64,000 nucleotides of DNA, from assembly GCF_964340395.1 (NCBI RefSeq), contig NC_135553.1:2205501-2269500 (forward strand). Reading direction: 5' to 3'. Below, one piece after another: positions 51,519-63,324 of this stretch. The notes below the pieces were generated by a model that did not search any database, had not been told where the DNA came from, and worked only from the letters and a program-made list of their open reading frames with translations. This DNA is from Glandiceps talaboti (taxonomy: Eukaryota > Hemichordata > Enteropneusta > Spengelidae). Position numbers and translations under genes: made by a program. Numbering within the stretch: position 1 is the first letter of the stretch; the number at the start of each line of letters is the position of its first letter.

Positions 51519-53677
51519 CAGAAATGTTGATGATATTGAAATTATTCACATACTGAATTCTACTCACTAACAGTTATCCCTTCACCCCTATGCTATATGG
51601 TTGAACCCAATGATTTCAATGGTAAAGCTGGACTTGTATACAGGAAATTAGGGGTGAAAGGGTTAATAATTATGAGACAGAGACTTGGTATAGGAAGATT
51701 TCACTTTACTGAAAGTGACGTGCGTTTGGAAATCTGAATGCCTTGGCTTGAATCTATACAAAACATACTATGCTCAAATTAGAAATTTGTTGGAATTCAT
51801 ATATTTATATGACAGCGTTTGAAAATATGTTCACCAAAACCGTGATAAGGGTTGTTAGGTTTGAAATCTGTATAGAGAGTTGGCAGTGTTAGTGTATATA
51901 TATGAAAATCAATTAAAATAATTTATATTGAGAGATAGGCACAATCTGTCACAAACATCTGATGGTGAAGGTATTAGTGTAATATGGTATTACTGTATCT
52001 TCCTCCTGATAGACTTATTTCAATCTGATGCTATTAACGGCTTCAAGACTGACAGATTTTCAGAGCAGTCTTGTCAGAAATAAAGCTGAGATATCCGTAA
52101 AATCAATGGAGTTTATAGTCCATGACACAAGCAAACTTCTAACAATATGTCAGTTTCCCTTCGTTCTAGAAGATCTGTAAATTGGTGCTGTTCACTCTTG
52201 ACTGTAGAGGGCGCTGTTTTTTCCAGCAACTTGCTTGTGCAGTTATTTTTTCAGGCCATAGATATTAGTTTAAATGCATAGCAATTTATTTTGATTTATT
52301 GCTTGTCACCATTCTCATTCACCTCTCAGTGAAGGTAATTAAGTTTGTTTTCACCAAGTGTATATATGGTTGAAAAGAAAATATTGAGGGCTGTTGGATG
52401 GTGAAATTAGTTCCTTGGAATATGGTAATTAAGACAGAGTGCTTTTCACTGTTTTTTTCAATTGTTTTGTATATAAACATGCGCCTGTGTATACACTGCT
52501 ATTTTGTAGTGTGTGGTTGCATCAGTCATTTCATGGCTTTCATCCACTGATGGGATTCAGGCATGGAACTCTGCATCAGTTTGTATCATATGGTCTAGAT
52601 ATATTTTGTATGTATGACGCCATCCAGGCAGTTGCTGTGTTTTCAAAGTGGAACTGAAGACTTAATTCATTTTATCGCATGCTCAGTCAAGCTTTACATG
52701 TTCCAATCTTGAACAATCCACTGATATGACACAAAATTGAAAGCTTGTTCAAGTCCAATGGTTTACTTGATCCCCATGCATTGACATTTAATGACCTATC
52801 ATTCTCACTGCATAAATTTAAAGGAAGTTGGAACTGTTGTGAATATTTATTACCATTTAAATGACAAAACTTAAACCTAGTTTCTGAAGTTTAAAAGAAA
52901 TATTCTGTTAAACTTGAATTTCTTTTTATAAAATGGATATTGATACTCGATAATGGCAAAATAAAGTTTTCAAGTAAATTATCTGAGATATAAAGGCAGA
53001 TTTAACAAATTGATGTTCCCGAGTTGTATCAATTCAGATACTCTAAACCTTAAGTAGAGATATTAATATTTGTTGAACGTGGCAAATTATTTTAAATGTA
53101 CCAAAGGTTCATAGAGAAATAATATTTTGACAAGGCCGTGGCAGACTGACTAGTAATTAGAAGTCTTACTACAGGTGGAGTATTATATTATTAATAGCAT
53201 CACTGTAGGGGGTTACATCTATTCATTTCCATGGCAACATTTAGAAGGATATGCCCACTTAAATGCCATGAGACTTAAATACTTGCCAATTATTGATGGG
53301 TGTGAAATATCAAAGTTAATAAATGGTTTAGAATAGTAATATTTTGTGTAATTATTTTTGAAATTCTGACTTGTGTATATATGTATGTGGCAATACTGGT
53401 ATTAGGAGGTAAGCCTTGTATGCAATTCATTAGAATGCAGATGTTTGGGGTAGGGGGAGGGGGAGGGGTAATAAGGAAATTCCTGTACTCAGATATTCCA
53501 TACTATGTACTTTAGTCTATAGATTTCCTTTCTACAAATTGACATATTTTGAGCATTTGTAAAATGATGTATATATGTCTGTGTCTGTACTAACAGGTGG
53601 ATGATTGTTGTAATAGCAAAGTCAGAAAATAATTTTCCTAATTCATTCATGTTGTTGATTAATACAAAGTAGTCATC

Positions 53678-53703
53678 GGGGGGGGGGGGGGGGGGGGGGG
53701 GGG
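53678..53703. repeat. Poly-G tract (26)
   Basis: The longest homopolymer in the window: 26 consecutive G. It can form a G-quadruplex and is a probable site of length error in sequencing or assembly. Confidence 0.9.
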
Positions 53704-54499
53704 CATGATAAATTGTATATGCTTTATACCTGGCAATTGCAACTGTGTACACAGTTCTCACTAATATATAACCCCCCATATGGTGTCATTTAATGATGAA
53801 ATCTTTCACTTTCATACGAATATTCCCTAAATACAGTGATGTCGAGAAATGACAAAGTGGTTACTTCTATTTCAATATTCGTATCTGGGAGTAATGGTAA
53901 AGTGTGATTACAACTAAAAGCCTTCTGGAGATAGGAGACAATCTCACCTCGGCAGAGTTTTTTTGATGTGGAAATTGAAAGCTCAGGGGCATCAGAATTG
54001 GGAAAGAAAAGGCTAGAACAGTGATTGCATGAAAGGGCAGCTCTCTGTCAGTAGCGGTAAAATGTTTATCGAAAGCCAAGGCATGCTTTTGACATGTGTC
54101 GTGTGTGGTTCGTCAGCTGATGTTTTCTCCTCTTTTGTATAATGTTGGAAGCTAAAAATGAAATTGGGAATACGAATCGACATGAACAGATGTTGATAAT
54201 GTCTATCTGTATTTGATAGGAATTTCCAATCTATATCAGTATGCTGTGATAATAGTGGAACAAGTAATATAGAAAATACTAGTATATATGTGTTCATGTA
54301 TTCAAACCGTATTGCAGTTTTGCAGACTTACAAATCAAATATTTCAACCGAAGTTTTTAATTTTGTTATATTTGTATTCCGTCAAAGTTTGTAAACTGTA
54401 ATGCAAAACATTCCTCCAAATCAATATGAATTCTTATATCTTTAAGAAAGTCATTATGTTCTGGTGTAAAATGCAATGGTAAAATGACTCTTGTATACA

Positions 54500-54640
54500 A
54501 ATGGCTGCTAATTTGCATATTGCACAACATGGCTGCCAATTTACATATTTATTACATGACATGAAAGTAAATTTGCATATTCGTAACACAAAATGGCTGT
54601 CAATTTGTATATGTAGTACACAACATGGCTGCCATGTGCT
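54500..54640. repeat. Irregular cluster of ATGGCTGCC and ATTTGCAT motifs
   Basis: ATGGCTG starts at 54502, 54530, 54593 and 54625. AATTTGCATATT-type blocks, including exact POU octamers ATTTGCAT at 54512-54519 and 54571-54578, alternate with them. Spacing is irregular (28-60 bp), so this is a worn repeat or a cluster of binding motifs. Confidence 0.65.
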
Positions 54641-56117
54641 TAGTAATTCACAATTTGTTTTTCAGTGATGGACAAGGATGAGTCATGTTCTACCTTTTAG
54701 AACTGCCGCCTTCATTATTTTAATATCATTGCAATTCCTAATTCTTAATACAACAGATCAATATAAGTTTATACAGAAACTGTGTATTTAATAAGTCTGA
54801 GAAAAACTGCAGCTTTAATAAAATCTTCCACAAAATCAATTCATAAAGGTGCAATGTCGTTGATATTATTGACAATCTTCTCAGACATTATAAAGTGAAT
54901 GGTGCATTGACAACATACATGAAGGTTTCAGTCCTAGTTTTCAATGCTTGGGATTATTTCAGCTTATGTAAACACTTTATTTATGTGATATACAAAGTGA
55001 CTATTTTTACCAAAGCTTTAAACTCTAACCTTTGCAAACTTATGACGATTATAGATTTTTCAAATTGTATGGAAACAATATTGATTCGGAATCAAAATTT
55101 GTTTCATGTAGCAGAAATATGCTGTTACAGATAGAATTTTTAACATCAGGAAATTTTCAACCTTTAAAAAAATCAATGTTAAATTTAGATTTTGATTGTC
55201 AATACTTGCTTTTATAATTATATCCTTGTTAAAGTTCTATTGTTTAAATGTAAAACACTGAATTTAAAATTATTTTTGTCAGTATTGTCAAATTTTTAGT
55301 GAATTATGTATGATTCACATTGTCAATATTTGGTTTGGATTTATATTGTGATTCATCATAGTGTTTATATATTTTTAGAGACAGTCTTTCAAATGAAGCC
55401 ATTTCAGCATCTGTTAATTATTCAGTTATTGAAAAATGTTGGTTTCAATTGTCAATATTTGCTGTGAGGTACTAGTACAATAATATGTATGTCATGTATG
55501 CAACCATTTAATCTATCATCGTCCCTGGCTAGGTTTTATTGACAGAATTGGAAAAGTGACGTATCACAGCAAGTGATCACCACTCATTCTTTAGAAAGAA
55601 GAGTTGTAACTTGTACTAGAGTTGATTGAAGGAATTTAATTTTAGGTGATAATAATGAAGTAAGTTGGATACCTTACACTATGTAATCCATTTTCTGATG
55701 GTAGGAAGCGACAGACAGTTTCTTCCCTTATCCAGTGTCACTGCCTCAGGTCAAATTGATGTTCCAATCTAAGCATTGTGATTTTATTGATTCATACTGG
55801 AAACTCTTTAATGGAAGAAGTTGTGGCATTTGTCGACTTTATACCCAAAGTAATATTGCACGCATCCATGTCTAGATGGAAAAGTTGTTTGTTGTGAAAA
55901 TGAGGTGGGAGTATATGTAGCAAGGCTGGTATGATTGGCACAAAAGGGAAACCAGAAAACAAAATTGATATAATAATGATCATAAAGCTAGGGAGGACTG
56001 AGACACCCATCTTGATGTTGATGAGTAGTCTGTTGTGCGCAGCTCAGGTAATCATCAACCAAGCAGAGTAATTGAAGCAGTTATGCTATTAGTCTGCTAA
56101 TCAATTTGCCTTTGTAG
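54641..56117 (+). other. Intron / inter-promoter stretch
   Basis: Very AT-rich to about 55500, then more balanced towards the exons at 56118 and 56307. No further coding signal is supported. Confidence 0.45.
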
Positions 56118-56153
56118 ATGGCCAGCTTTCCAGCAGTTTACATTCAATGCATT
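56118..56153 (+). CDS. Candidate 36-nt exon (12 codons) with strong donor
   Basis: TTTGCCTTTGTAG precedes ATG at 56118 and ATT|GTGAGT (GT at 56154-56155) ends it, leaving 12 codons in phase 0: MASFPAVYIQCI. It could be an internal microexon (acceptor AG at 56116-56117) or the end of another first exon using the ATG. The 153-nt gap to the next exon at 56307 would be a short intron. Reading through hits a stop after 28 codons, so splicing is required. Confidence 0.4.
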
Positions 56154-56306
56154 GTGAGTGAAATTGAGGTTAGGAGAGGACTGGTGGCTCTCACTTCGGA
56201 GTGATTGATACCATCCCAGTTACTGTTTATCCTTATTACTCTTTGGACAATTTCTTACTTGTCTGTGTCTTTTTGCTGGCTTGTCACACAACTTGAGTCA
56301 AGACAG

Positions 56307-56459
56307 ATGTTTTCCAAGAAGAATCTTAAACTGTTAAAAAGTCTGCTGAATGGGAAAAAAGATCAGCAAGGTGGGACTAGCAATCTCCCGATGCTGTCTT
56401 CCTTAACCGTCTATCCTGACGCCCTTGTACAGTTGATTGTATGGAAGAACCTAATGAAG
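56307..56459 (+). CDS. 153-nt coding exon (51 codons), alternative N terminus
   Basis: It opens with ATG directly after TCAAGACAG and ends at AAG|GTAATA (GT at 56460-56461), giving 51 codons in phase 0. The peptide begins MFSKKNLKLLKSLLNGKKDQ and ends QLIVWKNLMK: a lysine-rich amphipathic start, then a hydrophobic segment, which looks like real protein. The Kozak context of its ATG is poor (C at -3), and CAG|ATG could equally be a splice acceptor, so it is either an internal exon spliced from 56153 or a separate first exon. The frame is open upstream to about 56205 without an ATG. The family is not recognised. Confidence 0.6.
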
Positions 56460-56461
56460 GT

Positions 56462-59400
56462 AATAATAACTCCATTCACAAATTCAGCCTCATGGTGTTG
56501 TTCAAATTTTAAATTCAGTGGAAAATGTACCTCCTGTGTAATCTTTCTGTCATATTTTATACTAGTAGCGTGAAACAAGTTATAATATAAAAATGGTAGA
56601 GCTATCAGTTCAACGATCACAGCAGTGAGTCAGCTATGCCACCACCACCCACAAATTGCCATATGTTTATCACTCTTTCTGCTAGACTGAGTTACATGTA
56701 AATTGTAATGAGATTTTGGTACCAAATATGCTGTGACTCCAACATCCAAACATCTAATCTTTACCACCATATTTCTTGTATTAGAGAACAAGGAGAGTCA
56801 TGTGTGCAAGCCTGACAATAGTGTTGGCATGGCAACCATACTCTGTATGTCATTATAGCTAAAATGTCAGGGAGATTGTTATTTTTACATCAGGAAGTGT
56901 AATTCATAGAAAATTGAAATATTACCAGTGTAAAATATTTCACATATAAAATGAGTATACATGACTGAGTGTGTTTGAGTGCATACCATATATGTTACAA
57001 CACATTTTATACATTGCTTTCCTCATCCATTAGTAGTCATAGTTGAATAAAAGCACGTTAAAGTAGAGTAGTTTAAATTAGATTAAATGACGTCTTCTCA
57101 TTGGTTTCATTCTAATAAAGCTTCAATACATTTTGTACATTTCATATATCAGTATTATTCAAATCTATTCTGACTTACAGATGGTATGCGTCATCCGATT
57201 ACAAGTAGTCTCTGGTGTTTCCATGGTATTCATAGATAGCAACGTTTAAAGATTATTCTCTGTATATTCATAGAGTGATGTATAGGTACATACACCAAAG
57301 ATGAAATGATATGAAGGAATTAAACTTGTCCCTCAGCTGACACATTTTTTTTGTCAAGTTCAACTTTTAATTGTTGTCACATCATATCTGTATGTACAGG
57401 TTCAAGATTTTTGTAAGAATATTAAAGTAAACTGTGCTGTCTGGAAAGAACTGTTCGAATCACAACATAAATAGACTATGTGTAGTTTATGGCTGCCTTG
57501 TCAATATCATGCCAGAAACTTGTACATTATATTTACAAAAAATCTTGGCAAAAATAATGAAAACATGTGTATATTCCCAACTCTGACTCTGCTTTGTAGT
57601 GTGTATATGTAATTACATGTAAAGCTAACATGGTTACAATGCCCTACTTCTAAATTTAGTCACAGTACAAAACACTCTGCTTTATACCAAATGGTGCTAT
57701 CAAATTATTTCCCTCATGATAAATATTTACAGATGCCCAATTCAGTGAAATATTAGTTGATGAAAGTATACTCCTTCACTAACATGGGAATACCGGGGTA
57801 GTGGTCGTGATATGTACTATTTCCTGTGTATTGAATTGCACATAAAATAGATGAAAAAAAGATTGACTGTATGTATGTTTGTACAGCCGAATTAGGTGTA
57901 CAAATAGATATAAAGCAGTTTGCAGAGAATGAAATGTAAGATCAAGTTTCTCTTCTGATACATTTTCCCATCGTGTTGGAATAGCACATTCATATTCTAG
58001 ACATGTACTGTGCTGTGTGCAAGGGATCATTGCCACCTGGAATAGACACTAGTAGTATGTAATAAGAAGGCTGCTTTCAAATTGTATAATTTATATGTAG
58101 ATAGATTCAAGGATATATCCCAAGATTTGTTTTAAAGCTTTTGGAAATATTGTAAAGCTCTTACCATTGTTAATCAAGATTATATAAAGTCTATCGTCAG
58201 TCTGTCTGGTTTTACAAGATAGCAATGTATTCTTTTCACAATGCATTTTTTAAAATTGATAAAAGTACTGCATCAGCAAACTCTTACAGTGTTGACAATT
58301 TACCAAAACTTGTTTTACCTGACTGACATTGCCAATGATTACCCACATACCACACACTTATTTCTGTTTATATTCAAAATCCAAGTTTTGTGTATTGCCA
58401 ATAAACAGAACTAGAATTTTGAAACCATCCAAAATAAACAAAATAACATTAACAAATTTGCCTCAGGGGTAAGCAGTGAATGTAATATTGAGCAATGTTG
58501 AACTGCTTGATTTGTTTCAGCCATGATATTTATTTTGTTCACCAGATCCTTATTCTTTCTATTGTACTACAGAGTCAAGAGACCACATTAGTTTTGTCTT
58601 TCACCTTAAGTATTACCATTTCTTATTCATTAAAACTCACTATTTGTACTGTGTTCATCCTGCTGTATGCAAATTAGTTCATTATATATGCATTTCTGTA
58701 AGGAACAGTCTCACTAAGAGCACTTTTCATCTGCTGATTGAATGGGTTCATAAAAAAGGAAATAAACTATGAAAATAAAATGTGTAATTTGCACCAGACA
58801 GTTTTAAAGTTTTGAATCATTTCTTTCAAATGATCAACTTTTTATAGCCATATTTTAGTACCTTTTCTGAATAATGGCAGGATTTCAATTCTAATAAAAA
58901 TGTGTCGGTGCATAAGATTTAGTTCATAAAAAATGCATTATTGAGATAATACTGTGTTAGTTACTAAGGCATCAGTTTTTAGTGAGCATGAATCCATTCC
59001 TGCACACACAACATACAATACATGAAGTGAGAGTCGTGTGTCATGGCAATCACTTCATCAAAAAGAATCATATGTTGCCTCAGGCACAAAATATTTCAGC
59101 ACAATAAAATTGCATGAAAAATGACGAGAGAGATCATGACACATAGGTTGAAGCAAATATTCTAATAAATATAGCAAGGCAAAAATAGTCACTAGAAAAT
59201 TAGCATCAAAATAGATATCACCATATTAGGACAACATGGATCAGGTTTCCATCATTTGACTACGCAACAGGGATTAACAGTGAAGTCTTAATTACTTTTA
59301 TGCATAATATCCAGGTGATAATCGGGTGATTTATTCCATAAACCAGCCAGCAATCTCTCACAACTGTTTATCCCAGACTTCATAATATCCACCCAGGCAG

Positions 59401-61550
59401 AAATCTGATTTGGAATTAACATATCTGAGTGAAATGAATGAGTCAACTACCAGGACCTAAGGGTCATGTTTTTTTTTAAAACACCCATGGACATGAAAAG
59501 AAAATTTCAGTTATTGCATATAGACAGTTTGTATGTCAAATGTTTAGATGGAGTTGTAACCCATGTGTAGATTTAAACAGTGTTGAATTTTTAAAAAATT
59601 ATTCAATTCAAAATAAATTTATCAGAAATGAATTAAAGAAATTTCTAAAGCAGACTCAAAAAAATTATATTGTTAGAAATTAGATATGATCTTAAGTATT
59701 GTTGTAGCATTACTAAGCTGAACATTCAGGTTATACCTCTGCTACTTGGCATATTGTGTTTGATGGAAATATAAAACGAAGCACTTTCCTTTACAGACAT
59801 GTCTTAATTTTCATAACTTATATTTCACAAATTCCCACTGCACTGTTTTGATGAAATGCATACCAGACATGCTGACTAGAGTAGTCATCTGGTACATCAC
59901 TTAGTTATCATGTTATATTTCAAGGGTTGGACTTGCAATGTAGTATGTCCAACTCTACATGGCATTGCAATCTCATGTGACCAGGATGTTGTATGGTAAT
60001 TCAAATTGAGTTTCGTCTGTCGTGTTTTAGAAAAGTAGGAAATGTCCCTGTATGGTTCATCTGAAGTTAAATCTGTATATGACCATGGGGCTATGAGGCT
60101 TGTTGGTGTTATTTACTATCCCCCAAGTATTCATCCTATGAGGGTGATGCTTGTCGATGTTTCCCACTATGCCCCTTGAAGCATGCTTTACTTGTACCTA
60201 GAATTCAAATCAACACTAAACTCACACAAATGCTGGAATACACAAAATTATTGTATGTTACTGACTTAAAGTAAGAGGTTGTGATGTGTAGACCTGGTGT
60301 TTCTTGATAACTCCTCAAAATCACACTACCTAGAATTCAAATCAGTATTCAACTCAAGCATACATACATGTATGTTGAACTACACAAAGTGTCGATAGAT
60401 ATTTATGATGCCTCACACAGACTACCTAAAACTCAAACCAGGAATCAACTTCAAACATTATACATGTAAAGCTAAGAGTAACTACATAGTGCAGATATAT
60501 TCCCAAGCTGCAGGATGACATGTGAGTTTTAATAGATAATGAGGCAATTGCTGTAGACAGGCTTCAAGGCGTCAGCAAAATACATCATGTCGTGAAAGTC
60601 ATGTACATCTTGCCATGCACACAATTTTTTTTTTAATTATTAAACATTTTTCAGTCAACATGGTTCTTTTTATAACCGTACTCAAACTTGTAAGCATGTC
60701 TTTGATAAAAATGATATAAATGGACAATAAAATAGTCCTACCGTATATAATCTATAGATAAGAGGTAATAATATTAAAATTTATAAATGTACCGTAGATT
60801 CCATTAAATGTACCATGATTGTGTTGATGAGATTAAAGATCATTTTTCTTGGTATATTTTGATGGTTAAATTTGACATTCCAAAAATCCAATAAATGCAA
60901 TACTGTCAGAATACTATGTGCACTACTCAAATATGGGATCACAAAAAATACATCTACGCCAGAAAGTCTGTGAATTGGAATTCCAAATGAGCTGTAGATA
61001 CGAACATCTTTATCAATTATTTGCAGGGAGAGTTTAATCACTATAAATTCTTTTTCATCTTGATGTCACGGTCAACTGAATTCTGCAATTTATAGACAGA
61101 TAAACAGAAGTCAACTGTAATAGCATTCCAGGGAATGTTAATTCCATCTAATTCCACCAGGTTTTGCTTTTAGTTAAATTGCAAGTTCTAGCCTTTTGTA
61201 AGTATATGTATACATCCATGTCACGTCGCCTCTAGCAAACTGTGTTTATATTCACACGCGGAGATATCAATTTACCAGGATGATCAATGTTACTGCATCA
61301 CCTGTTACCCTCGAAGTAATAACTGCAGAAGAAATAAATTTAAGGGCATATGAATAGGTGATGGATGAATATCAAGTGATGGATGTGTGTATGCAAATTT
61401 AGTGAAAGATGCAGGCATATGTAAATGTACACTATGCATAATTATATGTAAATTAGGTAAAATGTGTAGACATGAACTGATGAATGTATTCAAATAATAC
61501 AATGCTCTCAGCACTATATCTTCACTCCAAAAGTCTTCAAAGTGAGTATC
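56462..61550 (+). other. Intron stretch, no gene supported
   Basis: AT-rich intron. A 45-nt segment at 57181-57225 has a good acceptor and a moderate donor and is open in phase 0; it is discussed as a finding only. No other coding or RNA gene is seen. Confidence 0.5.
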
Positions 61551-61554
61551 AGAA

Positions 61555-61656
61555 CATACATACATACATACGTACGTACGTACGTACGTACGTACATACA
61601 TACATACATACATAATACATACATACATACGTACGTACATACGTACGTACGTACGT

Positions 61657-61703
<47 letters not shown>

Positions 61704-61712
61704 TACATACCA
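61555..61712. repeat. Compound (ACAT)n/(ACGT)n/(AC)n microsatellite
   Basis: Alternating blocks of ACAT and the self-complementary ACGT tetranucleotide, then about 40 bp of AC, then ACAT again. Frames on both strands (HTYI/VCMY type) are artefacts. Confidence 0.95.
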
Positions 61713-63200
61713 TACATTAAAGTAACACAGCATTTCAATGATTGCACTGGTGTATAATCACACTAAAGGAAATGTTTTTTCATCTATCTCGCAAATAGTT
61801 ACTCCTAACCATGTAGTGTTTTACAGGAAGCAGTCACAACTGTTTAGCTGATTAATTATATCTTTAAATATTAGGGACAAGGATTCCCCTGTGATACTAA
61901 TATTAAAATAGTTAGCCCGTACATCTTATATGGTAATTTGATTTCAAAAAACACCTGTCTTGCAATGTCTTCTGTGGTTCACCAGAGCATCACTTTTGTT
62001 TTATAGTACTAGTTGTGTCACAGAATACAGGTGGATGATGTGTGAGGGTAATTAAAGGTGATAAATGGGACCAACAGAGAACAGGTTTTAGTATCTTGTA
62101 TTGATGCTGACAGGTGCTCCCAGGTTAATGTATTTGATAAATATGACATAACATTTTCGATGATCACCTGTTAAATTTATTACTGATGAAGTCAAACTGC
62201 AGACTTATCTTGCTTTACCATCATAAACAATTATGCAATGTCACAGACCTGAATTTGTATGCAGTGCATATTGTAAAATACACTATGCTTTATTTATGAT
62301 TTACAGGCAACACATAGACATATAAAAGTTGCCAATTTTATGGACATTCCTGTTACTGTGTAGATGACAATACAAGCAATCCAAATGCCACAGAAAAGAA
62401 TTCTAGAATGGTCTCATGTCACAGCAATCCCTTGATTGAATGGCTAGGTTGGGACTATATATGCTGATTTTGATCTCAGCAAATTTCCCTTGAAAATTGC
62501 AACAAAGTCACACTTTATGAATTGTTTGAATATTGATGACCTCATTTACATATAACAATCAAAAGTAGTCTTCCCTTCAATTTCATGCAAGACATGTAAC
62601 AAAAATAGTACTACATGAGTTAAGACATGCACAGCAACTTCCTGAGATTAAAAGGTTAATGATGGTTGATTTAGAACGTTGTTTTACATGTAAACAAATT
62701 GTGCTGGAGTTTTGTGAAACCTTTTATTCATACAGTTCCCTCACAAGTCTCAGTTGAAGCCTGTCGGTTAGCTTTAACAAGTGTGTCTTGTTTTACACAA
62801 TTGAACTTTCAAATAAAGTTCAGACCATTTACATTTGTAGGTGTCTTGGCAGCGATAACTTTCGTGGAAACAATGAATACTTTATGTTTAACAGACACCT
62901 CCTTCAAACTGATTAGAATCATAAAAGATAATATCACCAAAGACTTTTAGTCTTTGAAAGACATTCACTTACAAACTGAGCTACAGGCAGCCCTAATGCA
63001 TTAAGGTCATTCTATCACATGAATGTTAATTAGTAGTTCAAGTAAAACACATGAGGGATTTCCTTCATGCCACTTAAATTGTTTTTCCTTGTCCAAATCA
63101 GAATGAGGGAATGGATAAGGGATCAGTTGACAAGCCTTGGCTGTGATTGAAAAATCACTCTTTTTAAGAGCATTGTTCTTGAAGTGAATGTTTCAAGTGT
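61713..63200 (+). other. Intron / upstream region of the last promoter
   Basis: AT-rich, with no repeats of note. An 83-codon + frame at 62699-62950 has no splice signals. Confidence 0.45.
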
Positions 63201-63218
63201 GTGTTTTCAATTGAATAC

Positions 63219-63280
63219 TATAAAAGGTCATGTTTGGAACACACAGACACACAAGTTTTATTCTGAAGTGAATTAATACC
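63219..63280 (+). promoter_or_regulatory. TATA-box promoter and short 5' UTR
   Basis: TATAAAAGG at 63219-63227 is a textbook TATA box. The expected start, 25-32 bp downstream, falls near 63248-63255 in an ACACAGACACAC stretch. That leaves a 5' UTR of about 30 nt, free of ATGs, before the start codon at 63281. TATA promoters of this kind are typical of tissue-restricted transcription, so this may drive a cell-type-specific isoform. Confidence 0.6.
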
Positions 63281-63322
63281 ATGGAATGGATTTCTTGGAC
63301 AAAACCAAGTGTTTTCTCCAGG
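63281..63322 (+). CDS. Alternative first coding exon (14 codons), phase 0 donor
   Basis: An ideal start context (ACCATGG) opens 14 codons ending at a perfect donor (AGG|GTAAGT, GT at 63323-63324). The peptide is MEWISWTKPSVFSR, in phase 0 like every other first exon in the window. The TATA box upstream, the ATG-free leader and the donor together make a complete, compact first exon. The common exon it joins lies beyond 64000. The family is not recognised. Confidence 0.7.
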
Positions 63323-63324
63323 GT

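Larger units (their letters stand above)
50351..54480 (+). other. Intron stretch, no gene seen
   Basis: AT-rich intron with poly-G runs at 51506-51518 and 53678-53703 and a short TG-rich patch near 51330-51400. A good donor-like GAG|GTATGT at about 51073 has no open exon upstream. Confidence 0.5.

Noticed and set aside
57445-57475. GTTCGAATC resembling a tRNA B box
   Set aside because: No A box, acceptor stem or cloverleaf can be drawn around it.
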